Notes under the pieces: model-generated
The model's database searches: none
Seen by the model: only the letters and a program-made list of their open reading frames with translations
What the model was told of the DNA's origin: nothing
Translations under genes and position numbers: made by a program
Source of the DNA: CAVPPA01 sp050730755
GTDB taxonomy: Bacteria > Patescibacteriota > Saccharimonadia > Saccharimonadales > UBA4665
DNA: 42,239 nt
Direction: 5' to 3'
Assembly: GCA_050730755.1 (NCBI GenBank)
Contig: JBOHNR010000014.1
Location: 1 to 42,239, forward strand
Shown: positions 9,046 to 17,570 of the stretch, one piece after another
How positions within the stretch are numbered: position 1 is the stretch's first letter
Layout: every line of letters starts with the position of its first letter

Positions 9046-9076
9046 TTGGCGTTATTTCAGCAAGCACTGCTATAAT
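9046..9076 (+). promoter_or_regulatory. Extended -10 promoter of the penicillin-binding protein gene
   Basis: TGCTATAAT (9068-9076) is a perfect -10 with TGn extension. TTGGCG (9046-9051) may act as a -35 at a long 19-nt spacing. A leader of about 37 nt contains GGGGAG, 12 nt before the ATG. Confidence 0.6.
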
Positions 9077-9119
9077 GATGTGCAACAATCGACCGATATA
9101 TGGGGAGTATTAAGAACGC

Positions 9120-12074
9120 ATGAGTGAGTTCCGAAAAAGACTGTCTGGCGAACGTAGGCGCGTCAGAATCGGTAGCGGCAGTGGTTCATCTAAAACCATC
9201 CGGCTCAATCAAAGTTTAAGCGAACGTTTTCGTGCCAGTAAACACGCGCGGGCTATAAAACGAGCTACTTATCTTAGTACGCTGCCCAAAAATCCATTCC
9301 TAAGAACAATGTATCGTTTGCATCCAAAACGTTTAGCAGAGTATTGGTTCAGTCGTCAAGGCGCTATCATGGCTCTCAAAGTTATTGGCGTTGGCATCGT
9401 CGTGGTGTTCTTATTGACGATTGGTGTTTTCGCCTATTTTCGTAAGGATTTACCTAACATAAAGGATATATCGGGTGATAATCTTGGTGGCAGCATTACC
9501 TATTACGACAGAACCGGTAAAACCGTCTTGTGGCAAGATTACAACGCCGTCAAGCGTATCCCGGTTGCCAGTGACCAGATTTCACCGTACATGAAAGATG
9601 CAACTGTGGCCATTGAAGACAAAAACTTTTATCACGAAGGGGCCTTTAATCTTGGCTCAATTATTCGGGCAGGTATTAGCGATGTCTTGCATCATGGCGA
9701 GTCGCTTCAGGGAGCATCAACAATCACCGAGCAGCTAGTTAAACTGAACGAAGAGTGGACAGGCCAGCGAACTATTACTGTGAAAGTTAAAGAACTTATT
9801 TTAGCTGTCGAGTTGAGTCGTGAGTATTCCAAAGACGATATCCTGACAGGGTATCTTAATATCGCTCCATACGGTGGAGTAGAATATGGGGCACAAGCAG
9901 CGGCTGAAGATTATTTCCATACCAGTGCTGCCGACCTAACTCTCGCCCAAGCGGCTATGCTCGCAGCTATACCTGAGTCACCTGGCGTTTTCTCACCGTA
10001 TGACAGCCCGCAATTTAACCCAGCTATAACCGCCGACTATTTTGATGAACAAGGCCTCCTGGCCCGAAAAAACTACGATTTAACCTTAATGGCTCAACAA
10101 GGTTATATAACCCAGGCGCAAGCTAAAGCAGCCAAAGCGGTCAACGTCCTAGCCGAAGTCCAACCCCTAAAGAACAAATACGCTGGAATTCAGTCGCCTT
10201 ACTTTGTGCTAGCTGCCAAACAAGAACTTGAAAATAAATACGGGGCGGCGACGGTTGAACGAGGTGGCTGGAAAGTAACCACTACCTTGAATCTGCAGCT
10301 ACAAAGCGATGCTGAGCAAGACGTCACCAATAATTTGCCGAACGTTGAAGACGACGGCGGCGACGAAGAAGCCGTTGTTATGGAGGACGTGCCAACAGGT
10401 CAAATCATGGCCGAAGTAGGAGGTGTTAATTTTAGTAATTCAAGCTATGGACAAATAAACTATGCCCAAATTAATATACCGCCTGGCTCTAGCTTTAAAC
10501 CTTACGATTATGCGACCCTAATCAACGATTCGACCGATGTTGGTGCCGGATCAGTACTCTATGACGTCCAACAGCAATTACCCGGCTATCCTTGTACCAA
10601 TAAGGTCGAACCGCTGGAAGGTGGTAATTGCTTATGGGATTACGACTTTAAGTATCCCGGTCCTGAAACAATACGTTACGCCTTGGCTGGTTCACGTAAT
10701 GTACCGGCGGCTAAGGCTATGCTATCAGTTGTACCAAACGCACAATGCGAGGCAAGTAACCTAGCTGGTTGTGTGCCCTCAATTAATAAGGTTATTTCAA
10801 CCGCTGACGCTATGATGGACGCTCCAAATGCCTATCAATGTTACTCCAATGTTCAATTAACGGATCCAGACCAATGCTATACCTCATCCGCCTTTGGTGA
10901 TGGCGCTTATTTACACCTTGATGAGCATGTTAATGGTGACGCCACTTTGGCGCGACTCGGAAAAGCTATTCCTAACACTTACATTTTGAAAATTACTGAC
11001 TCATCAGGTAATACTATTTATCAATGGACGCCACCTAAGCCAACTCAGGTTGTTCGGACCGATGCGGCCTATATAGTCGACAATATACTAAGCGACCCAC
11101 GGGCCACATACTTACCCGGCTCCTGCACGGCTACCAACTGTACCCTTCTCTCTGAACACGGCTATAAATTTCAACGCTACAATGGTTGGGACATAGCCGT
11201 TAAAACAGGCACAACCAACGATAATTACGACGGTCTTATGACGGCTTGGACAACCCAATTCGCTGTTGATAGTTGGGTAGGCTATCACACCAGACAGATC
11301 GCCTTGACAGCCGGGCAAATGGAATACCTTACCGAGCCGTTGACGAGAAACTTAATAGAGCAAGGTCTTAGTAGCCTCAATGAGCCGGCCATTAACTGGG
11401 TACAACCAAGCGACATTAAAGCGTTACCGGCCTATGTCCAACGCACACACATAGACTTCGGCGACGAGGAACCAGGGCCTACTGACGAGTTGTTCCCAGC
11501 CTGGTATACAGGATCGACAGCGACATCATCTGGCACTGAGACTTTGGACAAAGTTTCAGGTGGTGTGGCGACAAGCTGTACACCGACTCTGGCTCGTGAA
11601 ACCGTTGGAGGTGCTAATGCCAACACATTTTCGGCTGACCTTTTCTACCCGATTGGGCAAAATAGGGGTACGACTACTATTACAACTCCTGATGATGTCC
11701 ATAACTGCAACGACAGCCCGCCATCCGTCACGATCACTCAAGGCGCTACGTGCGAGGATGCTACGCACTGTGATTTTACGGTTACGGTTACCCAGGGGAC
11801 TCATCCTCTCTCCGGAGGTTCTTACACAGCTTCACCTGCCGGAACTATATCGCTCATTGCTAATGGCCAAACACTCGCCACCATGAAGATACCTAGCGGA
11901 GCGGCTAGCCCTTATACTGTGACCTTTACAGACGTCGCTATTACCAACGGTGAAACAATGCAAGCTCAAGTCGTTGATAGTGTCCTATATAGCGGCACAA
12001 ATACGATAACAGTTGACGATACTAATGCTACGCCGGCATCTATATCCCCTACTCCCACTGGCCCGACAACATAA
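9120..12074 (+). CDS. Class A penicillin-binding protein (transglycosylase/transpeptidase)
   Basis: Bifunctional peptidoglycan synthase, 984 residues. A basic cytosolic tail (1-80) precedes one membrane segment (about 84-107). The GT51 domain has the catalytic Glu in VAIEDKNFYHEGAF (E166) and the second motif QGASTITEQ (197-205). The transpeptidase domain has SxxK (S457-SFK460), SRN (525-527) and KTGT (695-698), so both activities look intact. After about residue 830 comes a Thr/Ser/Pro-rich, Ig-like beta domain ending in PTPTGPTT, not typical of minimal PBP1a; it may contact wall or partner surface. Several cysteines in the extracytoplasmic part (e.g. about 492, 504, 543, 549) could form disulfides. 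The gene stands alone with its own promoter. Confidence 0.95.
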   Translation: MSEFRKRLSGERRRVRIGSGSGSSKTIRLNQSLSERFRASKHARAIKRATYLSTLPKNPFLRTMYRLHPKRLAEYWFSRQGAIMALKVIGVGIVVVFLLTIGVFAYFRKDLPNIKDISGDNLGGSITYYDRTGKTVLWQDYNAVKRIPVASDQISPYMKDATVAIEDKNFYHEGAFNLGSIIRAGISDVLHHGESLQGASTITEQLVKLNEEWTGQRTITVKVKELILAVELSREYSKDDILTGYLNIAPYGGVEYGAQAAAEDYFHTSAADLTLAQAAMLAAIPESPGVFSPYDSPQFNPAITADYFDEQGLLARKNYDLTLMAQQGYITQAQAKAAKAVNVLAEVQPLKNKYAGIQSPYFVLAAKQELENKYGAATVERGGWKVTTTLNLQLQSDAEQDVTNNLPNVEDDGGDEEAVVMEDVPTGQIMAEVGGVNFSNSSYGQINYAQINIPPGSSFKPYDYATLINDSTDVGAGSVLYDVQQQLPGYPCTNKVEPLEGGNCLWDYDFKYPGPETIRYALAGSRNVPAAKAMLSVVPNAQCEASNLAGCVPSINKVISTADAMMDAPNAYQCYSNVQLTDPDQCYTSSAFGDGAYLHLDEHVNGDATLARLGKAIPNTYILKITDSSGNTIYQWTPPKPTQVVRTDAAYIVDNILSDPRATYLPGSCTATNCTLLSEHGYKFQRYNGWDIAVKTGTTNDNYDGLMTAWTTQFAVDSWVGYHTRQIALTAGQMEYLTEPLTRNLIEQGLSSLNEPAINWVQPSDIKALPAYVQRTHIDFGDEEPGPTDELFPAWYTGSTATSSGTETLDKVSGGVATSCTPTLARETVGGANANTFSADLFYPIGQNRGTTTITTPDDVHNCNDSPPSVTITQGATCEDATHCDFTVTVTQGTHPLSGGSYTASPAGTISLIANGQTLATMKIPSGAASPYTVTFTDVAITNGETMQAQVVDSVLYSGTNTITVDDTNATPASISPTPTGPTT

Positions 12075-12130
12075 CGATTCATTGACGATGACTTTTTCTA
12101 TTTAGTAATTTATGTTAATAAGGTCTGCTA

Positions 12131-13486
12131 TTAGGTTTTTTCTAAATATGTGTTAAGAGCTGTCCTAACACTTAGTACCCCATCCAGATTTGGTAATTTC
12201 TTGCCCGTCCGCTGCATAGGGCCAATGGCGCTATTAAAGCCAAGTTTCTTAGCTTCCGCCAGCCGCTTATCCATAAAAGGCACGTGCCTCACTTCGCCAG
12301 ATAGACCAACTTCTCCGAAAACGACCGTTTTGTCTTTTAGCTGCATACTTTTAGCAGCTGACCCAATGGCCATGCAGATAGCGAGATCGGCGGCCGGTTC
12401 ATTAATGCGAATACCGCCGACAATGTTGACATAAATATCTTTGTCAGCTAAGTCTAGTTTTGTGCGACGCTCCAGCATAGCTACCAGCAGATTCAAGCGG
12501 TTTAGGTCAAAACCGCTGCTAGTTCTTTTAGGATAACCGTAGCTGGTTCTGTTGACTAAGGCTTGAACTTCAACCAGTAATGATCGAGTACCTTCTACGG
12601 CCGCCAGTACAATTGAGCCGTCACTGATTTGTCTCTCAGCTAGTAAACTCTCTGAAGGGTTCTTAACTGGTTTTAACCCGTTCTCGGTCATTTCAAAAAT
12701 ACCGGTTTCATTTGTGGAGCCGAAACGATTCTTGGTGGCTCTAAGTAACTTAAATCCACCGTATCTATCACCTTCTAGCTGTAGCACTACATCTACAACG
12801 TGCTCCAATATTTTAGGGCCAGCAATGACTCCTTCTTTGGTAACATGACCAACCAAAATAACCGCAACATCAAATTGCTTGGCAGCCTGCATGATTAGTT
12901 GAGCGCTATTTGTAATCTGCGAAACTGTACCGGGTGAAGTAGGCACCGAGTCTATAGCGACAGATTGAATTGAATCAACTATAACCAGTTTATATTGGTC
13001 TTTAGCTATGGTAGCCACGATATCATCGGTTGAATTAGAGGTCGCTAGCTGAAGAGCCTTGTGGTGTTCGCCTAAGCGGTTAGCTCGTAAACCAATCTGG
13101 TGAGCTGATTCCTCACCGCTAATATATAAAACTGGCACTGATCGAGATAGCACATAAGCCAGTTGTAGAAGAAGTGTACTCTTACCGATGCCAGGTTGGC
13201 CGGTTAATAAAGTAACACTGCCATTCACCACGCCACCGCCTAATACCGAATCAATGTCATCAATTCCAGATATAAATCGCCTATGATCTTTAGCTACTGA
13301 GATATCAACCGACTGCGAATGGAGTACCTGCCCTCTAGCAAAACTGCTACTACCACTGCCAATACTTGAAACTATTTCTTCTTGGAGAGTGTTCCACTCG
13401 CCACAAGTCGAGCAACGCCCCGCCCATGCCTGATGGGAGGCACCGCAGCTGCTGCAAACAAACCTAACTGATCCTTTTTTGGCCAA
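12131..13486 (-). CDS. radA: DNA repair protein RadA
   Basis: RecA-related ATPase that promotes branch migration in recombination; 451 residues, full length. An N-terminal zinc finger (C11-C14, C25-C28) is followed by the ATPase with Walker A TGQPGIGKST (about 95-104), Walker B YKLVIVDSIQS, the RadA-specific KNRFG (about 252), and a C-terminal Lon-protease-like domain without the protease dyad (about 290-451). The start is a TTG at 13486, decided by a perfect AGGAGG (13500-13495) 8 nt upstream and by the conserved MAKKGSVRFVC N-terminus. It follows clpC after 76 nt in the same direction, an order also common elsewhere (clpC-radA). Confidence 0.96.
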   Translation of the reverse strand: MAKKGSVRFVCSSCGASHQAWAGRCSTCGEWNTLQEEIVSSIGSGSSSFARGQVLHSQSVDISVAKDHRRFISGIDDIDSVLGGGVVNGSVTLLTGQPGIGKSTLLLQLAYVLSRSVPVLYISGEESAHQIGLRANRLGEHHKALQLATSNSTDDIVATIAKDQYKLVIVDSIQSVAIDSVPTSPGTVSQITNSAQLIMQAAKQFDVAVILVGHVTKEGVIAGPKILEHVVDVVLQLEGDRYGGFKLLRATKNRFGSTNETGIFEMTENGLKPVKNPSESLLAERQISDGSIVLAAVEGTRSLLVEVQALVNRTSYGYPKRTSSGFDLNRLNLLVAMLERRTKLDLADKDIYVNIVGGIRINEPAADLAICMAIGSAAKSMQLKDKTVVFGEVGLSGEVRHVPFMDKRLAEAKKLGFNSAIGPMQRTGKKLPNLDGVLSVRTALNTYLEKT

Positions 13487-13562
13487 CCTAACACCCTCCT
13501 GTATTATTTACAGTCTATCATTACTGAGCATACCAAAGGATGAAGAAAGCTAAATTTTCAAA

Positions 13563-16049
13563 TTATTCAGTGCTAGTAGCATATGCCAGCTCGCCATTTT
13601 TCGTAGCCACTTGAATGATATCGCCGCGGCTGTATTTGTCGTCCAATAGGTCAAGAGCTAAACGATCTTCAATAGTGTCTTGGATTAATCGCCTAAGCGG
13701 TCTAACGCCGTTATGTGAATCGTAACCATGCTCGAGCAGATATTCTTTTGCTGCCGAGGTCAGTTGAACGCTTAAACTTCTTTTACGAATCCGCAACTTT
13801 AATTCTTCGATCTGCAGATCAATTATCTTAAGGACATCTTTTTTGGTTAGGGCTTTGAAGACAACTACCTTATCAATGCGATTTAAAAGTTCTGGGCGCA
13901 TAAGGCGCTTCAATTCGTCTCGCACCATTCCCTCGTTAGCACCATGTAATTCTTCAAGATCCTTGATGTCGCTACCGCTCCGAGCATGGAAGCCAAGGTT
14001 AGCTTCCTTTTGAAGTTTCTCAGCACCAATGTTACTCGTCATGATAACAATAGTATTGGTAAAATCTATCGCTCGACCTTTGGCGTCAGTAATTCGGCCA
14101 TCTTCTAGGATTTGAAGTAGCATATTAAATACGTCTGGATGAGCTTTTTCTATTTCGTCAAACAGTACTAGACTATATGGTTGTCGGCGAATTTTATCTG
14201 TCAATTGACCGCCATCATCGTAGCCCACATAACCAGCTGGCGCACCAACCAACCTTGATACATTGTGGTGCTCGCTAAATTCACTCATATCAATTTTAAC
14301 CAGGGTCGATTCGCTACCAAAGAATTCTTTGGCCAGAACCCGGGCAAGCTCTGTTTTGCCTACGCCGGTTGGTCCGAGAAAAATAAATGATCCGATCGGT
14401 CGTTTTTCACTTGACACCCCGCTCCGGTTACGTCGGATCGCTCTTGCCACGACATTTACGGCCTCAGTCTGACCAATGACATATTTCTGCAAGGTTTTTT
14501 CGATATTTAACAGGTACTTAGCTTCAGAACGAATTACCTTCTTAACGGGCACGCCTGTCATTCGCGATACAACATCTGCCAAATCGTCACTTGTGATAGT
14601 AATCGGTTGAGCGGTTCGGGCATTGGCTTGTTGTTTTGATAATTCTTGGGTAATCTGGCTAGCTTTTGTTTTTTCTTTAGCCGCGGTTTCATAATCTTCG
14701 TTGTCGGCCGATTCTTCGATTCTTGTCTGAATTAGCTTTAATTCTTTCTGTAATCGGCGAACCTCTGGCGAAGTTCTTCCCTTATCGACGCGCAAATAGG
14801 CTGCCGTTTCATCAAGTAAATCAATAGCTTTATCGGGCATGTAGCGATCATTGATATACCGTTTAGCTAAGTTAACGGCATCTTCTATTAACTCATCGCT
14901 AATCTTAACACCGTGAAATTGTTCATAATGTTTCCTTAAGCCCTTTAATATGGCCACCGTCTCGGGAATGTTTGTTTCAGGGACTTGGACTGGTTGGAAA
15001 CGGCGTTCGAGAGCAGCATCTTTTTCAATATGCTTCGTGTAATCTGACGTAGTCGTGGCGCCTATAATTTGGATTTTACCGCGTGCTAAAGCCGGTTTAA
15101 GAATATTACCAGCGTCCATAGCCCCTTCAGCCGCACCAGCACCAACAATTGTGTGAAGCTCGTCAATAAAAATTATTGTTCTGGTGTCGCGCTCGAGCTC
15201 ACTTAGGACTTTCTTCAGACGCTCTTCAAATTCTCCGCGATATTTAGTGCCTGCAATCATGCCAGCAAGATCAAGGGTCACAATTCGTTTGTCTTGTAAG
15301 CTATCCGGAACATCCTCAGCAATAATGCGCTGAGCCAAACCTTCCACGATAGCTGTCTTACCAACGCCCGGTTCACCTATCAATACGGCATTATTCTTCG
15401 TGCGCCGATTTAGAATAGTTATAACTCGTCGAATCTGGTTCTCTCGGCCAACAACTGGATCAAGCTTGCCCTGACGGGCTTGAGCGGTTAGGTCAGTTCC
15501 GAAAAAATCGAGTGTTGTTTTACGTGCTTTTTTAGAAGGCCCACTGCGCAGAGTCTCGGGCGCAGAACTATCATGTTCCTCATATTGCTGCCGATTTAAG
15601 AACTGCTCAATCTCGTTAGTCAGGGAGTCAACGTCAGTGCTAAGATCGCGTAATAATCTCGTTGCCCTGGCATTTTTCTGATTCAAAATGCTATATAAAA
15701 TATGTTCAGTACCACAGAATTCCTGACCATAATCTTGGGCCGTGTCATAGGCTAATCGAAGCGTCAGTTTAGCGGTTTCGGATAGACCCTTAGCCCCCAT
15801 ATTGATAACAAGAGTTTTTGGTGTTAGGTTGAGTGCCATCCGGGCACGGTCTAATGTAACACCGGCATTTTCCAATATTTTTGCCCCCATACTTGAGTCT
15901 TGAGCTAAGACGCCAAGCAGTAAATGTTCTGTGCCTATATAAGCACTACCAAAACTGCGAGCAATTGCGTCAGCATGTTTTAAGCTCTGCAATGCATTAC
16001 TGGTTAAATGATTCAAAAATTCTTGGAAGTCAGGTGAATTAGGCATCAT
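13563..16049 (-). CDS. clpC: ATP-dependent Clp protease ATP-binding subunit ClpC
   Basis: Hsp100 unfoldase feeding ClpP; 828 residues. Two Clp N-repeats occupy about 1-150 (FGSAYIGTEHLLLGVL, then FCGTEHILYSIL). AAA+ domain 1 has Walker A GEPGVGKTA and Walker B TIIFIDELHTIVGAG. A UVR-containing middle segment (about 420-470) marks it as ClpC and not ClpB. AAA+ domain 2 has GPTGVGKTEL and VLFDEIEKAHP. Start ATGATG at 16049; GGAGA lies about 13 nt upstream. The promoter region carries a perfect CIRCE operator, so HrcA repression is expected, unlike the CtsR control of Firmicutes. No clpP is in the window. Confidence 0.97.
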   Translation of the reverse strand: MMPNSPDFQEFLNHLTSNALQSLKHADAIARSFGSAYIGTEHLLLGVLAQDSSMGAKILENAGVTLDRARMALNLTPKTLVINMGAKGLSETAKLTLRLAYDTAQDYGQEFCGTEHILYSILNQKNARATRLLRDLSTDVDSLTNEIEQFLNRQQYEEHDSSAPETLRSGPSKKARKTTLDFFGTDLTAQARQGKLDPVVGRENQIRRVITILNRRTKNNAVLIGEPGVGKTAIVEGLAQRIIAEDVPDSLQDKRIVTLDLAGMIAGTKYRGEFEERLKKVLSELERDTRTIIFIDELHTIVGAGAAEGAMDAGNILKPALARGKIQIIGATTTSDYTKHIEKDAALERRFQPVQVPETNIPETVAILKGLRKHYEQFHGVKISDELIEDAVNLAKRYINDRYMPDKAIDLLDETAAYLRVDKGRTSPEVRRLQKELKLIQTRIEESADNEDYETAAKEKTKASQITQELSKQQANARTAQPITITSDDLADVVSRMTGVPVKKVIRSEAKYLLNIEKTLQKYVIGQTEAVNVVARAIRRNRSGVSSEKRPIGSFIFLGPTGVGKTELARVLAKEFFGSESTLVKIDMSEFSEHHNVSRLVGAPAGYVGYDDGGQLTDKIRRQPYSLVLFDEIEKAHPDVFNMLLQILEDGRITDAKGRAIDFTNTIVIMTSNIGAEKLQKEANLGFHARSGSDIKDLEELHGANEGMVRDELKRLMRPELLNRIDKVVVFKALTKKDVLKIIDLQIEELKLRIRKRSLSVQLTSAAKEYLLEHGYDSHNGVRPLRRLIQDTIEDRLALDLLDDKYSRGDIIQVATKNGELAYATSTE

Positions 16050-16215
16050 AGGGCGCTTTTGTCTCCTGTTTGCTTGGTCTTACTAGACCTTACGTTTCGT
16101 ATTGTGCACCGCGAGAACAGAAAAGTCGATGGTAATTATCATTGACGAATAGCTGCCTTTTATCAACTTTCTGAACTTTTATTTTTCACGGGATGATTCC
16201 ATTAGTCCCAATAAC

Positions 16216-16243
16216 ATAATATCATTTAGCACTCGCACGTCAA
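16216..16243 (-). promoter_or_regulatory. Promoter of clpC overlapping CIRCE
   Basis: Minus-strand TTGACG (16243-16238) lies in the CIRCE spacer; 16 nt later comes TATTAT (16221-16216), preceded by TG as an extended -10. The -35 inside the operator explains how HrcA would block RNA polymerase. The leader to the clpC ATG is about 160 nt and otherwise holds nothing I recognise. Confidence 0.7.
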
Positions 16244-16252
16244 GAGTGCTAA
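16226..16252. promoter_or_regulatory. CIRCE operator before clpC
   Basis: Perfect consensus TTAGCACTC-N9-GAGTGCTAA, the HrcA binding site. It lies 2 nt after the stop of the grpE C-terminal half and about 180 nt before clpC. Confidence 0.95.
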
Positions 16253-16254
16253 AT

Positions 16255-16521
16255 TCATCTTGATACAACCTTTACTGTTGCCGGGCGAATAACTGATCCG
16301 CTAAGTAGATAACCGGCACTAAGCTCTTCACTTACAATTTCTTTTGTGCCATGGCCTTCTTCCAGACTGACAGCCTCGTGATAGATCGGGTTAAATTCCT
16401 TGCCAACCGTTTCAATTCGGGTTACACCTAAATCGGCGAGGACTTTATCAAACTGTTTGACGATTTGCTGAACCCCTTTAACATAGTCGTTTCTCTCCAG
16501 TTCTTTCGGCAAGTGTCTCAT
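16255..16521 (-). CDS. grpE: GrpE, C-terminal half (downstream of an in-frame stop)
   Basis: Nucleotide exchange factor of DnaK, C-terminal part, 88 residues from an ATG at 16521. It holds the end of the four-helix bundle (NDYVKGVQQIVKQFDKVLAD) and the beta-wing that contacts DnaK, with the family pattern GVTRIETVGKEFNPIYHEAV..GTKEIVSEELSAGYLLSGSVIRPATVKV. It is in the same frame as the upstream half and is separated from it only by TAA CGA GCC. It could be made by termination-reinitiation at this ATG, three codons after the stop. Without the coiled coil it would lack the usual dimer stalk. Ends with UGA 2 nt from the clpC CIRCE. Confidence 0.85.
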   Translation of the reverse strand: MRHLPKELERNDYVKGVQQIVKQFDKVLADLGVTRIETVGKEFNPIYHEAVSLEEGHGTKEIVSEELSAGYLLSGSVIRPATVKVVSR

Positions 16522-16527
16522 GGCTCG

Positions 16528-16743
16528 TTAAAAATTATCAAACACGGGCAACAAATCATGGACTACATTGGCTTTTACCGACAAAAGCAGGTTGGCCAGC
16601 TGTTCTTCGTGATGGCGGCGTAAATTCAAGGCATCGGCCCGTTCATGCTTTAAGGCATTCTCAAGTTCATCAACTTGAGTTTGCGCTCGCTTAAGGGTAG
16701 TCCAGTGCGCAGTTGGATTATTGGGCAATTTTTTCTTATTCAT
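16528..16743 (-). CDS. grpE: GrpE, N-terminal half ending in a premature UAA
   Basis: The N-terminal 71 residues of GrpE: a coiled coil (about 15-55, LKRAQTQVDELENALKHERA) and the start of the bundle, VVHDLLPVFDNF, where the frame meets UAA at 16530-16528. The family continues here as DNF-(E/D)-RA, and the codons after the stop read RAMRHLPKE in the same frame. A single G-to-T change of GAA would account for it. Its ATG overlaps the end of hrcA by 8 nt (ATGAATAA), so translation is coupled. A nonsense mutation, sequencing/assembly error or programmed split are all possible; see findings. Confidence 0.85.
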   Translation of the reverse strand: MNKKKLPNNPTAHWTTLKRAQTQVDELENALKHERADALNLRRHHEEQLANLLLSVKANVVHDLLPVFDNF

Positions 16744-17455
16744 GCCAAACCTCTTCTAGCTCCTCGCCCGTTCGGCGAACGAGCTCCATAACATCGCGGT
16801 AACTTTGCCTAGTCGGACCCAGAATACCAATATAACTGCGGTCACTAAAAGGTCCCCGGAAACGGCTAATAATTAAGCTACAGCCAGCACTTCGTCCAAT
16901 CGGGTTTTCTTGTCCTATATAAACAGTTAGCGGTTGGTTTAAAGCCGCTTCGTGGAGCCATGGTTGAAGATTATCTAGTAGTTGAGCAACCTGACGAACT
17001 TGCAAGCCATTAATAAACTCTGGCTGGCCGAATAAATTTGATAATCCGCTCATATACAACTGGTTACCAATCGTCGCCAGACCCAAGTTATGGGTCAGCT
17101 CAACTAGAGTATCGACGGCATTACGAATAACGTGCTCCGGGGCGCCGCCTTGAACTACTCGAGCTGCTAAAGCACGTTCGTTCCGACGCTGCGGCGAGCT
17201 TTGCTCTTTATCGACTTCCTTATCTTCTATGAGGCTATTAACGTAAAGACGATATCCTCTATCGGTTGGTACTCGCCCAGCGCTAGTATGAGGCTGGAAT
17301 ATGTAGCCCATTTGTTCAAGCTCGGCCATCTCGGTTCTAATTGTGGCAGAAGATACCTTAAAAACTTTAGCTAATAGATTACTGCCAACTGGGCTAGCGA
17401 CTTCTGCATATTGTTCGACAATGGCATTCAAGATTTGATGTTGGCGCTCGGTCAT
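16736..17455 (-). CDS. hrcA: Heat-inducible transcription repressor HrcA (short form)
   Basis: Repressor binding CIRCE elements and using GroEL as thermosensor in studied species. The N-terminal winged helix (about 1-75) shows ILNAIVEQYAEVASPVGS, the recognition helix VSSATIRTEMAELEQMG and TSAGRVPTDRGYRLYV. The C-terminal GAF-like part retains LSNLFGQPEF, IGQENPIG and IGILGPTRQSY. At about 239 residues it is some 100 shorter than the usual 340; the missing part is the inserted dimerisation region between the two. I chose the ATG at 17455 (MTERQHQIL) over 17461 because AGGAAG lies 8 nt before it. A CIRCE stands in its own promoter, giving autoregulation. Confidence 0.93.
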   Translation of the reverse strand: MTERQHQILNAIVEQYAEVASPVGSNLLAKVFKVSSATIRTEMAELEQMGYIFQPHTSAGRVPTDRGYRLYVNSLIEDKEVDKEQSSPQRRNERALAARVVQGGAPEHVIRNAVDTLVELTHNLGLATIGNQLYMSGLSNLFGQPEFINGLQVRQVAQLLDNLQPWLHEAALNQPLTVYIGQENPIGRSAGCSLIISRFRGPFSDRSYIGILGPTRQSYRDVMELVRRTGEELEEVWHE

Positions 17456-17486
17456 GCCCATTACTTCCTATCTTATTTCTAGCCAT

Positions 17487-17516
17487 ACTTTACATCCTTT
17501 AGCACTCTTACGTCAA
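17487..17516 (-). promoter_or_regulatory. Promoter of hrcA-grpE overlapping CIRCE
   Basis: Minus-strand TTGACG (17516-17511) in the CIRCE spacer, 18-nt spacer, TAAAGT (17492-17487, four of six consensus). Same arrangement as at clpC. Confidence 0.6.
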
Positions 17517-17525
17517 GAGTGCTAA
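17499..17525. promoter_or_regulatory. CIRCE operator before hrcA-grpE
   Basis: Perfect TTAGCACTC-N9-GAGTGCTAA. The spacer shares CGTCAA with the clpC copy, which supplies the minus-strand TTGACG -35 in both. Confidence 0.96.
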
Positions 17526-17570
17526 ATGCGACACCACTTAAGTTAAACCTACAACAATTATTTTTATTTA

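Noticed and set aside
11560..11886. Plus-strand 108-codon frame inside the penicillin-binding protein gene
   Set aside because: The PBP frame continues through it with a plausible beta-domain sequence; the other frame is Arg/Leu-rich shadow sequence.
16255..16743. A frameshift as the cause of the broken grpE
   Set aside because: The two halves are in the same frame (distance between the starts is a multiple of three) and only one UAA separates them, so it is a nonsense codon and not an indel.
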